Origin: Niastella soli
Lineage (GTDB): Bacteria > Bacteroidota > Bacteroidia > Chitinophagales > Chitinophagaceae
Assembly: GCF_017742245.1 (NCBI RefSeq)
Contig: NZ_JAGHKO010000001.1
Coordinates: 959,061-1,023,060 of the forward strand
DNA: 64,000 nt
Reading direction: 5' to 3'
Shown here piece after piece: positions 25,651 to 34,092 of the stretch. Position numbers and translations under genes: made by a program. Position 1 is the first letter of the stretch. The number at the start of each line of letters is the position of its first letter. Under the pieces are notes generated by a model. The model did not search any database, was not told the origin of the DNA, and saw nothing but the letters and a program-made list of their open reading frames with translations.

Positions 25651-26889
25651 CTACGCTGCAGCAGTTGCCGGACTGCGTTCTGCGCTTTCACTTATTGCCG
25701 GTCTTTCGTTTACTATCCATTTCGTTTTTATGATGGTGAACAAAACGCCCACTACTAATACCCCATAACCAATACCCAGTACTGTTTGATTGGTTATACT
25801 TAAGAAATTTACCAGCAATGAACTTAAGATGGAAGTCACTACAGAAAAACCACCGCCTACCAACCCGGCTGCTTTGCCTGCATATTGCGGAAAGCGGATC
25901 AAACAGTATGACATCAGGTTGTTGAAGATAAATCCACCGGTGCTATGCACCAGGAACACGTACAACAACAGGGTAGGTAAGCTTTGGTAAAAGGAGGTCA
26001 ATGTGATCAACAATGCTACTGCTACCAGTTGCAGCACGGAAGCGAACAAGAGTTTCTTTACAAATGGTTTTGAGATCAGCATCCTCGATAAAGTACCACC
26101 CACCATTACCGATACACCCGAGAACAGCGCACAATAGCCGGTTACGTGTGGATTAAAATGTAGCCGTTGCTCAATCAGGAACGGACTGGCCATACCATAT
26201 AGCAATATCATTGCATAAGCAAGTCCCAGAATGATCATCCCAGCTGTAAAGTCAGGCGTTTTTACCATTTTGCCATAAGTACTAAGAATAGTACGAACAC
26301 TGAATGGCTGGGCGGTCTTTTGTGATTCACCACCTATTGATATTTCAATTAAAAAGAAAGCTAAACTGAAAAGACCCAGGAAGATAAAGTTGGAAGTCCA
26401 GCCCCAGCTTGTTTGAAAAAAGCCACCGAGAAAAGGCGCCACGATAGGGCCTATTGCCCAGATAACAGAAAACAAACTGGTGTATTTCTTCAACTCTTCG
26501 CCTTTATATACATCCACAAAAAACGATCGTTTCGCCACCACAATCACCGCCACCGTAAAACCCTGTACGATACGCATGGCATATATCACATTAATATTTT
26601 GTGCAAAAGCTATAGCAAAGCTGGCAGCGCTGAAAGCCAGCATTGAGATCATGGTGGGCCAGTAGCGTCCGTAGCTGTCAAGCAAACCACCTACTATCAG
26701 CTGGGATATACCATAACTTATAATAAATAAAGAAAGCGTTAATTGAATAGCTGCGGGTGTTGTGTGTAGCTGCAAAGCCATGTCTGGCAGCGATGGGATA
26801 TAAACATCCATAGCAAAGCCGGAAAGCGGAATTAAGCCTAGTGCCATGTACGTGTTTGAACGGATCCTCGATTGTGTAATGTTCCTCAT
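25651..26889 (-). CDS. Bcr/CflA-type major facilitator drug-efflux transporter
   Basis: The 412-residue protein has 12 predicted membrane helices. The Bcr/CflA signatures are clear: the first-helix motif SGFAMDVYIPSLPDMA, the loop 2-3 motif GGLLDSYGRYWP, and the antiporter motif C-like stretch WAIGPIVAPFLGG in helix 5. The family exports drugs and small metabolites in exchange for protons. An AraC regulator is encoded 85 bp upstream on the same strand and probably controls it. The inverted repeat at 26890-26929 lies directly at its start codon. Confidence 0.93.
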   Translation of the reverse strand: MRNITQSRIRSNTYMALGLIPLSGFAMDVYIPSLPDMALQLHTTPAAIQLTLSLFIISYGISQLIVGGLLDSYGRYWPTMISMLAFSAASFAIAFAQNINVIYAMRIVQGFTVAVIVVAKRSFFVDVYKGEELKKYTSLFSVIWAIGPIVAPFLGGFFQTSWGWTSNFIFLGLFSLAFFLIEISIGGESQKTAQPFSVRTILSTYGKMVKTPDFTAGMIILGLAYAMILLYGMASPFLIEQRLHFNPHVTGYCALFSGVSVMVGGTLSRMLISKPFVKKLLFASVLQLVAVALLITLTSFYQSLPTLLLYVFLVHSTGGFIFNNLMSYCLIRFPQYAGKAAGLVGGGFSVVTSILSSLLVNFLSITNQTVLGIGYGVLVVGVLFTIIKTKWIVNERPAISESAERSPATAAA

Positions 26890-26929
26890 GGTTGATTTCG
26901 TTTAATTGACGCTGTAAAATTAATCAACC
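26890..26929. promoter_or_regulatory. Inverted repeat at the efflux gene start
   Basis: GGTTGATT (26890-26897) and AATCAACC (26922-26929) are perfect inverted copies 24 bases apart, next to the ATG of the efflux gene. It may be an operator or a leader hairpin that limits translation. Confidence 0.4.
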
Positions 26930-26974
26930 AGGGCGCTACCTAAATTATACCATTCAAAGGGATGATTATACAAA

Positions 26975-27910
26975 TCAAAGGACGGGTACCGCCGCGCTGT
27001 TCGACCTGAACTCCATAGGCGTTACCGCAGTAAACTGTTTAAAGTACTTATTAAAGTGGGAAGGGTATTCAAAACCAAGAGCATAGCCAATTTCAGCCAC
27101 ATTCCAGCTGGTATTACGCAATAAGGCCTTGGCTTCCGTAACGATGCGTTCATGAATAATTACGCGGGTAGATTTGCCGGTGCTTTTTTTAATAACACTA
27201 TTCAAATGGTTCACATGCACGTGCAACTGGTCGGCAAAATGAGCCGGTGTTAACAGTTTTAACGAATTTTCCGGTGAGTCAACGGGGAATTGCTGGTTTA
27301 ATAAAGAAAAGAAGGTATTTGCCAGCCGGTCACGAACAACCCCGGCCTGTACAACCTGTTGTTGCTGTAACCGGATCCCTTCATGGATCAATAACTGCAA
27401 TATATTCCGGATCATATCCCATCTGAAAGGGTAATCTGACTCCTGCAAGCGTTGCATTTCAGCAAAGTAACCGTTTACCCGGTCAATTTCTTCTTCAGGG
27501 ATCGCAATAACAGGAAACAGGGTTGGATTGAACAAGGGGCTGGCATATTGCACATCGGGTGACATTTGCCCTTCAATGAACTGCTTATTAAATATGCAGC
27601 CGTAGCGGCTCATTTTCGAGATCTCAATAGAAGCGGGAACCGATGGATTGGTAAAAATGATACTGGGCTGATTCAACTGTATTTCCCGGTCATCATAGAT
27701 CAGGGTGCCAAAACCCCGCTCCGAACCTGTACATATGCAGATCTTGAAATAATCCCGCCGGTTAAAAGGCGTTTTACGGGTACATACGGTGGTCATTCGC
27801 ACATTGAAATGCCCCACTTCACTCGTTATGGGTAAATGGTCTTTTGTAATGGCATGGCCCGTTCTTGCATAATAATCCAGCAGACTTTCAGTGGGAATCT
27901 TCTTATCCAT
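26975..27910 (-). CDS. AraC-family transcriptional regulator
   Basis: In this 311-residue protein, residues about 25-175 form a cupin-like sensor domain. The C-terminal two-HTH domain (about 205-305) has THFADQLHVHVNHLNSVIKK-like first helices (TPAHFADQLHVHVNHLN) and the conserved second HTH WNVAEIGYALGFEYPSHFNKYFKQFTAVTP, cited here as AEIGYALGFEYPSHF. It lies directly upstream of the Bcr/CflA pump on the same strand and is its likely regulator. The effector is unknown. Confidence 0.94.
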   Translation of the reverse strand: MDKKIPTESLLDYYARTGHAITKDHLPITSEVGHFNVRMTTVCTRKTPFNRRDYFKICICTGSERGFGTLIYDDREIQLNQPSIIFTNPSVPASIEISKMSRYGCIFNKQFIEGQMSPDVQYASPLFNPTLFPVIAIPEEEIDRVNGYFAEMQRLQESDYPFRWDMIRNILQLLIHEGIRLQQQQVVQAGVVRDRLANTFFSLLNQQFPVDSPENSLKLLTPAHFADQLHVHVNHLNSVIKKSTGKSTRVIIHERIVTEAKALLRNTSWNVAEIGYALGFEYPSHFNKYFKQFTAVTPMEFRSNSAAVPVL

Positions 27911-27953
27911 TGTATTACAATTGAATTATAACCAACTATGCGCTTATATAAAT

Positions 27954-27961
27954 CAAAGGTA
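27954..27961 (-). promoter_or_regulatory. -7 box for the AraC gene
   Basis: On the minus strand this reads TACCTTTG, a perfect TAnnTTTG, about 44 bases before the ATG at 27910. No TTTG stands at the usual -33 spacing. Confidence 0.42.
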
Positions 27962-28008
27962 ATAACAAATGATTAGACGGAATTGTTAAGGGATGGGTCA
28001 ACCCGTGC

Positions 28009-28797
28009 TTACCTCAGGCTGCCAAAAAAGGAAATCAACAAATGGCTAAACCCTTTCCATCTACAGTCATCATCAGTCTTTTCAAAATTAAAATATTTAC
28101 TTTTTATCGAATATCGTTCCGTAGTAGTGCAAGTATATGTTACAACCATAACCCGCCCATCATCCCCAAACTTTTCGGATTTCGTATTATTTAACTGAGG
28201 CAGTTCATTTTCAAATCTTACAAACTCCTCTATTTGCTGCTCATTCAAAACAACAGCGCGAGTACCTGGCTCGTCTTCAACCATCCCTTTATCATAGATG
28301 AACTCTCTATAAACCCTATACTCCTCCGCCGAAAAATGATCCCGTTTCCTGGTTATAACAAGATGAGAAGAATCGAAACCTCCGCAATAAGTAGCACAGA
28401 CATTTAATACAACAGACTCTTTATCCTTCAACCTGGAAAGCGTATTCTGAGGGTAATTGTCAAGTGAATCTACACAGAGAAAAATTTCGTTTGTATTCTT
28501 TTCAGTCAAAGTGACCTGGCGCGTCATTGGTTGGCGGAACATATTCCTATATTTTACCAGATAGGTACCAACCGCTATATTGCTTATTTCAAAAGACCGC
28601 TTGATCAATTCCTCGGGAACTTCTAAAGCCAGTTTATTCTCCGGTAACGTATAAAAGCTTATTGTATCGGGCATCAGTCTGTAAAGCTTGTCGAGCCGGC
28701 TACTATCTGCTTTTATATTTATTTTAAGCTGTGTATTCTTTTGGGCAAAGACTGTCACGGTAGCCAACAACAACAGGTATAGGAAAATTTGTTTCAT
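28009..28797 (-). CDS. Exported protein of unknown function
   Basis: I recognise no family in this 262-residue protein. It has a signal peptide (1-18, ending VFA). Residues about 20-130 look like a carboxypeptidase-regulatory or transthyretin-like beta sandwich (SFEISNIAVGTYLVKYRN, PMTRQVTLTEKNTNEIFLCV). The second half is mixed, with four Cys residues (VCATYCGGF, TYTCTTT, DDDCRWKG), so a periplasmic disulfide-bonded domain is likely. It stands alone, downstream of the AraC/efflux pair on the same strand but 100 bp away from the AraC promoter. Confidence 0.78.
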   Translation of the reverse strand: MKQIFLYLLLLATVTVFAQKNTQLKINIKADSSRLDKLYRLMPDTISFYTLPENKLALEVPEELIKRSFEISNIAVGTYLVKYRNMFRQPMTRQVTLTEKNTNEIFLCVDSLDNYPQNTLSRLKDKESVVLNVCATYCGGFDSSHLVITRKRDHFSAEEYRVYREFIYDKGMVEDEPGTRAVVLNEQQIEEFVRFENELPQLNNTKSEKFGDDGRVMVVTYTCTTTERYSIKSKYFNFEKTDDDCRWKGFSHLLISFFGSLR

Positions 28798-28851
28798 AGA
28801 AGTTTAAGGGAATATTCGGACGCTTAAAATACAGGTAATTTTTCTATCGGC

Positions 28852-29166
28852 ATACCAAAGTTCTTTATTTATACTTTCTTGCATACGAAAGCGCCTTTTC
28901 CTGAATGGCATCCCTTCCCTGCCAAAGGTCCTCTTCATTGGCTTGCAGACCAGTTAACCGGTGTAGGGGATATTTTTGCGGCAGGAAGGGAACGATACCA
29001 GGTTTCCATCATGGAATCAAATTCCGCAGCGGTTATGCCGGTATTGGGCTGGAAACTGTAAAAGCATTATCAAGAGACAATGCTGAATATGGGTGCCAGC
29101 CTGGGAGGGGTACCCGCCCGCAAGTTTTTTAAACAATGCGGGCGGATATTACTCAACTATATTTAG
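28852..29166 (+). pseudogene. Decaying coding sequence with one in-frame stop
   Basis: One plus-strand frame reads IPKFFI...HTKAPFPEWHPFPAKGP...LADQLTGVGDIFAAGRERYQVSIMESNSAAVMPVLGWKL, then TAA (29059-29061). It continues in the same frame as KHYQETMLNMGASLGGVPARKFFKQCGRILLNYI to a TAG at 29164-29166. The composition on both sides of the stop is protein-like, with Gly, Pro and Arg in turn-like groups. No ATG precedes it. I do not recognise the family. A single stop inside a continuous frame of about 105 codons suggests a recently broken and 5'-truncated gene. Its end overlaps the stop of the convergent SDR gene by 14 bp. Confidence 0.38.
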
Positions 29167-30007
29167 CAACCCATCTCTTTTTGATCTCGGCCCTTGCCTC
29201 AATGAATTCTACATCGGTACCCTGGGCAATAGCATCGAGGGGATACCGTAATGGGCGCGTGCCATTTTTCATATTCACCAATGCGACAATTCCGTCAGCG
29301 ATCGTTTGCGGGTCCATCTTAAACTCAGTCATTTTGCCAAATAAACCGGCGCCAAGGGCATTCAATTTATTAGCCGCTGCGTCCCCATATTCAGCAGCAA
29401 TGGCCGGTTTGTTGGCATGAAGACCTGTCTTGCTGCCATTATTCATTTCTGTGGGGTAAACACCTGGTTGAACGCTCACATTTTCAATACCATAATCACT
29501 TAGTTCATCCTGTAAGCCTTCGGTAATGCTTTCCACTCCAAACTTGGATGCCATGTAAGGCACCATAAAGGGCAGGGTGTGGCCGCTGGCGCCAGAAGTA
29601 ATGTTGATGATCAATCCCTTTTTATGTTTACGCATGGAAGGAAGAACAGCCTGATAAGTGCGCAACACGCCATAAAAGTTTACCTCAAACATATTTCTGA
29701 TCTGATCAAGCGAATAAGCTTCCAGCAGTCCAAACCCCGTCACAGCAGCATTATTCACCAGCACGTCAATTTGACCATGCCTGGCTAGCACTTTGCCTAT
29801 CGCATTATTAACCGACTCATCACTTGTTACGTCCATCTCAACCACCTCAACGTTGGGTAAAGCCGCCAGTTCTTTTGCAGCAGCAGCGTTTTTTCCATCA
29901 ACACCACGCATGGTTGCAATAACAGTATGGCCTTCACCGGCCAGTGTTTGGGTCATCAGTTTACCAAAACCAGTACTTGTTCCTGTAATTAATATCGTCT
30001 TTGACAT
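29153..30007 (-). CDS. Short-chain dehydrogenase/reductase (classical SDR)
   Basis: In this 284-residue protein the nucleotide-binding motif TGTSTGFG (8-15) is followed by DVTS, NNAAVTGFG and the catalytic set: Ser of NITSGASG and the YMASK motif (Tyr and Lys). PGVYPTEM follows the active site. The family reduces carbonyls with NAD(P)H in the cytoplasm; the arginine in ATMRG after beta-2 favours NADP. The substrate is unknown. It lies 115 bp downstream of a Crp/Fnr-family gene with a promoter and two dyads in between, so that regulator probably controls it. Confidence 0.95.
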   Translation of the reverse strand: MSKTILITGTSTGFGKLMTQTLAGEGHTVIATMRGVDGKNAAAAKELAALPNVEVVEMDVTSDESVNNAIGKVLARHGQIDVLVNNAAVTGFGLLEAYSLDQIRNMFEVNFYGVLRTYQAVLPSMRKHKKGLIINITSGASGHTLPFMVPYMASKFGVESITEGLQDELSDYGIENVSVQPGVYPTEMNNGSKTGLHANKPAIAAEYGDAAANKLNALGAGLFGKMTEFKMDPQTIADGIVALVNMKNGTRPLRYPLDAIAQGTDVEFIEARAEIKKRWVAKYS

Positions 30008-30042
30008 AGTTTGTGTTTGTAAGTTTTAAATCATTTACAACA

Positions 30043-30050
30043 CAAAACTA
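30043..30050 (-). promoter_or_regulatory. -7 box for the SDR gene
   Basis: On the minus strand this reads TAGTTTTG, a perfect TAnnTTTG. Transcription would start near 30037, 30 bases before the ATG. There is no -33 TTTG; two dyads lie upstream instead. Confidence 0.5.
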
Positions 30051-30064
30051 CCGCTGTCAGGAGG

Positions 30065-30111
30065 TTGTCACCATTGACAAATGCTACAAAGATCCTTGAC
30101 AAATATCAAGG
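30065..30111. promoter_or_regulatory. Two Crp/Fnr-type dyads upstream of the SDR gene
   Basis: Dyad 1, TTGTCA-CCAT-TGACAA (30065-30080), is perfect. Dyad 2, CCTTGA-CAAATA-TCAAGG (30094-30111), is perfect and contains TTGACAAATATCAA, one base from the classical FNR box TTGAT-N4-ATCAA. Their centres are 30 bp apart and lie at about -35 and -65 from the inferred start. The Crp/Fnr gene ends 12 bp away. Confidence 0.55.
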
Positions 30112-30122
30112 GAATTCGTCCC

Positions 30123-30707
30123 TTACTGTTTGTTTTTTGAAAGATTGCCTTTTATTCTGCTAAGCGTTTCTGGCGTAATACCCAGGTAAGAAGCTATCAT
30201 ATGACGTGGAACTCTGTTGGCAAGCAAGGGAAAGGTATTTATAAAATGCAGGTATTTTTCTTCTGCAGTAAGGCTAATGGTGGAATTAATTCTTTCCTGG
30301 GAAGCATTCAGGCTCCTGAACAAAATCTGATTTATCAGGTTGTTAAAAGCAGGCAACTGCTGGCATAACATTTCGAAATCTTCATTTCTTATCACCAATA
30401 CAGAAGAATCTTCAATTGCGTCAATATTATATTTTGAAGGCGTTTTATTCATCAGACTGTCCCTGTCGCCAGTCCACCAATTTTCACAGGAGAATTGAAG
30501 AATATGTTCTATTCCTTTCGCATCAATGCTATACCTGCGCAAGCATCCTTTACAAACAAAAGCATGGTATCGCCACACATCGCCTTCCTGTAACAGGTAC
30601 TGATTCTTTCTTAATTTTTTAATGATACAAACCCGTTCTATAACCGCCCAATCTGCATCAGAAAGGGGCATTTTATCAGCAAGGTATTTTTGAAACACTT
30701 CTACCAT
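30123..30707 (-). CDS. Crp/Fnr-family regulator
   Basis: The 194-residue protein has a cyclic-nucleotide-binding-like beta barrel (about 20-125: KNQYLLQEGDVWRYHAFVCKG, FSCENWWTGDRDSL) and a short C-terminal HTH (RVPRHMIASYLGITPETLSRIKGNL). The barrel lacks the full cAMP-binding phosphate cassette, as in most Bacteroidota members, so the ligand is unknown. It lies upstream of the SDR gene with two FNR-like dyads between them, a local regulator-target pair. Confidence 0.92.
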   Translation of the reverse strand: MVEVFQKYLADKMPLSDADWAVIERVCIIKKLRKNQYLLQEGDVWRYHAFVCKGCLRRYSIDAKGIEHILQFSCENWWTGDRDSLMNKTPSKYNIDAIEDSSVLVIRNEDFEMLCQQLPAFNNLINQILFRSLNASQERINSTISLTAEEKYLHFINTFPLLANRVPRHMIASYLGITPETLSRIKGNLSKNKQ

Positions 30708-30791
30708 TCGCCTGATATATTGATTTCCAGAACCGAAGATACATAATGTTTCAAAAATACCGTCTACGCATATTACCGCTGGGGACTTATC

Positions 30792-31223
30792 TTACAACAC
30801 ATGTTCCTCAAAACGCTTGCTGTGAAACATCACCGGAATACCTATAGATGCGGCAATACTTAAAATAACTATCATGGCTATCAACAGGTGATGGAACTCA
30901 ATATTCGCAGCCTGGTCATCAGTACGATGAATGCCATAGGTTTTCAGGATACAAAACACGGTGATGAGGATAAACACTCCTATGTAAAGTATTTCGCCAC
31001 CACGCTTCATATATTTTATGAACCAGTAATAAATGATCCCAATTAACATAAACAGAATATTAACTCCGAAGATGAGCGACGATACATTGATCAAATTGAA
31101 CAACTGGTAGCCGGTTTCATCCCTGAAAATAACATTGTAAATGATACAGATAAAAGTAGCTGAAATGCCTGCAAAAACTCCGGTTAACAAGGCTTTGGAG
31201 AAAGTGGTCAAATAAGAATTCAT
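30792..31223 (-). CDS. Small four-helix membrane protein of unknown function
   Basis: The 143-residue protein has four predicted membrane helices (about 8-30, 45-68, 80-98, 112-133) and short charged loops. No family is recognised. The ATG at 31223 (MNSYLTTFSKALL) has AAGGTT just upstream; an earlier start at 31265 would add a poor leader. It is divergent from the Crp/Fnr-ClC operon and shares with it a region holding two 20-bp repeats, so it may belong to the same regulon. Confidence 0.75.
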   Translation of the reverse strand: MNSYLTTFSKALLTGVFAGISATFICIIYNVIFRDETGYQLFNLINVSSLIFGVNILFMLIGIIYYWFIKYMKRGGEILYIGVFILITVFCILKTYGIHRTDDQAANIEFHHLLIAMIVILSIAASIGIPVMFHSKRFEEHVL

Positions 31224-31294
31224 AACCTTATGGTTTAAAATGTAAAAAAGAAGGGTGGTTCCCAAAAAACAGGTCGTTCTGAAGGGAGAGATAA

Positions 31295-31366
31295 AATATT
31301 GCCGTCTTAATATTTTGAACCGTAAAATTATATATTTTTCCTACACAATATTGCCATCGCAATATT
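31295..31366. promoter_or_regulatory. Pair of 20-bp sites between divergent genes
   Basis: Site 2 (31347-31366) is a perfect palindrome AATATTGC-CATC-GCAATATT, whose core ATTGC-N4-GCAAT has the 5-4-5 layout of FNR-type boxes. Site 1 (31295-31314), AATATTGCCGTCTTAATATT, has the same length and first half with a degenerate second half. Centres are 52 bp apart, close to five DNA turns. They lie between the membrane-protein gene and the Crp/Fnr gene, which probably binds them. Confidence 0.58.
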
Positions 31367-31407
31367 TTAACAGAAGAACCTATGCAAAAAATGATTAATT
31401 TTGCATC

Positions 31408-32100
31408 ATGCCTTATAATTCATGCGACCTCACTAGTTGCTTTCTATGTAAGTATTGTATCTCAGAGTGGAAAGAGCTTATTGCAATCAAAAAGAAGACA
31501 TTACAGTTAAAGAAAGGCACCCTGATCTTTAAAGAAGGCAACCCGGTGGAAGGCATTTTCTTTATTACCTCAGGCACCATAAAAGTGCACAAACAATGGG
31601 GGGAACAGCGGGAACTGATCGTTCGCTTTGCCAAAGCAGGAGATGTATTGGGGCATCGCGGTTTTGGCGCCACCCACGTATTTCCTGTTTCAGCTACCTG
31701 CCTCGAAGATTCAAAAGTTTGTTATATCCCCAATAGTTTTCTGGAAGCCACACTTAAAACCAATCCGGCATTTACCTACCGCTTATTACAAGTGTATGCC
31801 ACCGAACTGCAAAATGCGGAGAAGCGCATGCGCGACCTGGCATTAATGGAAGTAAAAAGCAGAGTGGCGCAGGCTTTACTTGAAATAGCAACCCTGTTTG
31901 GGACCGACACCGAACAATACATAAGCATACCAATTAGCCGGCAGGATATTGCCTCCTACGCAGGCACCACCTATGAGACTGTTTTTAAATTATTTACCAA
32001 TCTCGTGGCCGAAGACATCATTACTTCAACTGGTAAGCGGATAAAAATAAATAATTCGATTGCCTTGCAAAAATTGGTAAACGAACCTAACATCGAATAA
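31408..32100 (+). CDS. Crp/Fnr-family regulator with N-terminal cysteine cluster
   Basis: The 230-residue protein has a Cys-rich N-terminus with Cys6, Cys11, Cys14 and Cys17 (CDLTSCFLCKYC). A cNMP-binding-like barrel follows (about 35-130: KKGTLIFKEGNPVEGIFFITSG), then a dimer helix and a winged HTH (about 160-215: ISRQDIASYAGTTYETVFKLF). Four closely spaced cysteines recall the iron-sulfur ligands of oxygen-sensing FNR, although E. coli FNR uses a different spacing with one distant Cys. Redox or oxygen sensing is therefore an inference. The stop codon is followed immediately by the ClC gene's ATG. Confidence 0.93.
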   Translation: MPYNSCDLTSCFLCKYCISEWKELIAIKKKTLQLKKGTLIFKEGNPVEGIFFITSGTIKVHKQWGEQRELIVRFAKAGDVLGHRGFGATHVFPVSATCLEDSKVCYIPNSFLEATLKTNPAFTYRLLQVYATELQNAEKRMRDLALMEVKSRVAQALLEIATLFGTDTEQYISIPISRQDIASYAGTTYETVFKLFTNLVAEDIITSTGKRIKINNSIALQKLVNEPNIE

Positions 32101-34002
32101 ATGGACCACTCAGCTAAACATTCACACAATCGTATCCCTATCTCTGTATCGCTCGACGAAACAATGAGCCTTAATGACATGAACCAGGCGCAGGCAGGTA
32201 ATAAAAAAAGACTTGCCGTAATGTCGGGGTTCGCCGTAGCAGTAGCCGTTTGTATCAGCTTTATTGCAAAAGGACTGGTATACCTCATTAACATCTTCAC
32301 CAATCTGGCCTTTCATCATCAATGGTCTGTTGAACCCGGCAATCCCGGCAGCCACCATTATGGTTTGTTTGTGATCATCATTCCTGCCATTGGTGGATTG
32401 ATCGTAGGGTTAATGGCTTTGTATGGCTCAAAAGCTATCCGGGGGCACGGTATTCCCGAAGCCATGGAACAGATCCTGACTAACAATAGCAAAATAAGAC
32501 CCAGTATTACTTATTTAAAGCCCCTTTCATCGGCCATTTCCATTGGTACCGGTGGACCTTTTGGTGCAGAAGGGCCGATCATTGCAACAGGTGGTGCATT
32601 GGGGTCCACTATTGGACAACTCTTCCGCATAAGTGCTTACGAAAGAAAGATCCTGCTTACGGCCGGGGCAACAGCCGGGATGTCGGCCATTTTTGGAAGT
32701 CCGGTAGCCGCTATTTTCCTGGCTATTGAACTGTTGTTGTTTGAATTTTCCCCCCGCTCTATTATCCCTGTGGCACTGGCTTGTATTACCGGAGCTGCCG
32801 GCCACCATTTGTTATTTGAATCAGGACCGGTATTTCCATCACCTGTTTTAGAAGCACCTTCGAATATGGCGCTGATCACCTACAGTATGATCGGCGTACT
32901 TATCGGACTGCTGGCTGCCGGCGTTACCAAATTAGTATACCTTATTGAAGACGCCTTTGAAAAGCTGCCTATCCATTGGGCATGGTGGCCCGCCATCGGC
33001 GGTTTGGCCGTAGGGATAGTAGGTTATTTTGCCCCCTATACACTGGGCGTTGGATATGAGAATATCACCCACGTTTTATCGGGCCAAATGACTTTACAAC
33101 TGATCGTATCGCTGGCTGTGATGAAATTTATTTCATGGGCCATTGCGCTGGGCAGTGGAACTTCAGGCGGTACCCTGGCGCCCCTGTTAACCATTGGTGG
33201 CGCAACAGGTGCTGCATTGGGAATTGGCGCTATGGCCATCTTCCCACAAGCAGGCATCAGCGTTTCAATGGCCGCTTTAATTGGCATGTCAGCCATGTTT
33301 GCAGGCGCCTCCCGGGCATTACTTACCTCTATCATATTCGCCATTGAAACCACAGGTCAGGAAAACGCTTTATTGCCTCTGCTGGCGGGTTGTATTGCCG
33401 CCTATATTGTTTCTTACTTCTTAATGGAACATACCATCATGACGGAAAAGATCGCACGTCGTGGCGTTAAAACACCTGATATTTATCAACCCGATGTATT
33501 GGAAAAGATCATGGTTGAACAGGTATTATCCGATGCTACTGTCATCAATGGCAATACCACTATCAATGAAGTAAGAAGCTGGCTGGCACAGCAAAAAGAT
33601 CAACAACGCAATTATTATATTGTGGTGAACAATGAAGGCATCTTCAAGGGCATCGTCAGCGCCTCCAATCTGTTCAGTATGCACCACGAAATTTCGCAAC
33701 CCATTGAAACGCTCATTAAGAGAAAGGCTACGGTGATCTCACCCCGCAATACCTTAAAAACGGCAGTGCAGTTGATGGCCTCAGAAAATGTAGATGTGCT
33801 GCCTGTGGTTGACCGCACCAACAACAATGTGCTGGGTGTGTTGTCGTATTCTGATATCCTGTCGGGTTACCGTCAAATGGCAGAAGAAGGCCAGGGCACC
33901 ATTACCATCTCTTTAAAAAGAAGAACATTAAAAATGTTGGTACATGGCAAGAAAGGTATGGCGGTGCTGAAGCCGACACCTAAAAAAGAAGCGGATGTAT
34001 AA
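32101..34002 (+). CDS. ClC-family chloride channel/transporter with CBS domains
   Basis: The 633-residue protein has about ten or more membrane helices (40-440) carrying the ClC filter motifs: GHGIPEAM (usual GSGIP, here His replaces Ser), GPFGAEGPII with the gating Glu, and GTSGGTLAPLL (GxFxP region). Residues about 470-600 hold a pair of CBS domains (LPVVDRTNNNVLGVLSYSDIL) that may sense nucleotides. The family moves chloride or other anions, some as proton antiporters. It follows the Crp/Fnr gene with zero intergenic bases, so the two are one operon. Confidence 0.94.
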   Translation: MDHSAKHSHNRIPISVSLDETMSLNDMNQAQAGNKKRLAVMSGFAVAVAVCISFIAKGLVYLINIFTNLAFHHQWSVEPGNPGSHHYGLFVIIIPAIGGLIVGLMALYGSKAIRGHGIPEAMEQILTNNSKIRPSITYLKPLSSAISIGTGGPFGAEGPIIATGGALGSTIGQLFRISAYERKILLTAGATAGMSAIFGSPVAAIFLAIELLLFEFSPRSIIPVALACITGAAGHHLLFESGPVFPSPVLEAPSNMALITYSMIGVLIGLLAAGVTKLVYLIEDAFEKLPIHWAWWPAIGGLAVGIVGYFAPYTLGVGYENITHVLSGQMTLQLIVSLAVMKFISWAIALGSGTSGGTLAPLLTIGGATGAALGIGAMAIFPQAGISVSMAALIGMSAMFAGASRALLTSIIFAIETTGQENALLPLLAGCIAAYIVSYFLMEHTIMTEKIARRGVKTPDIYQPDVLEKIMVEQVLSDATVINGNTTINEVRSWLAQQKDQQRNYYIVVNNEGIFKGIVSASNLFSMHHEISQPIETLIKRKATVISPRNTLKTAVQLMASENVDVLPVVDRTNNNVLGVLSYSDILSGYRQMAEEGQGTITISLKRRTLKMLVHGKKGMAVLKPTPKKEADV

Positions 34003-34030
34003 GAACTTTCACTCCTCATTAGCCACGAAA

Positions 34031-34062
34031 AAGCCCCGACGGCACCGTCGGGGCTCTTTTTT
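34031..34062 (+). terminator. Terminator of the Crp/Fnr-ClC operon
   Basis: AGCCCCGACG-GCAC-CGTCGGGGCT is a perfect 10-bp stem followed by CTTTTTT. It lies 30 bp past the ClC stop. Confidence 0.88.
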
Positions 34063-34092
34063 ATAATTCCTTTAGTCAAATTTCGTTTCCCT

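Noticed and set aside
31396-31403. TAATTTTG as -7 promoter box for the Crp/Fnr-ClC operon
   Set aside because: It matches the consensus but ends only four bases before the ATG. That would require a leaderless mRNA, and no -33 TTTG is present, so I did not annotate it.
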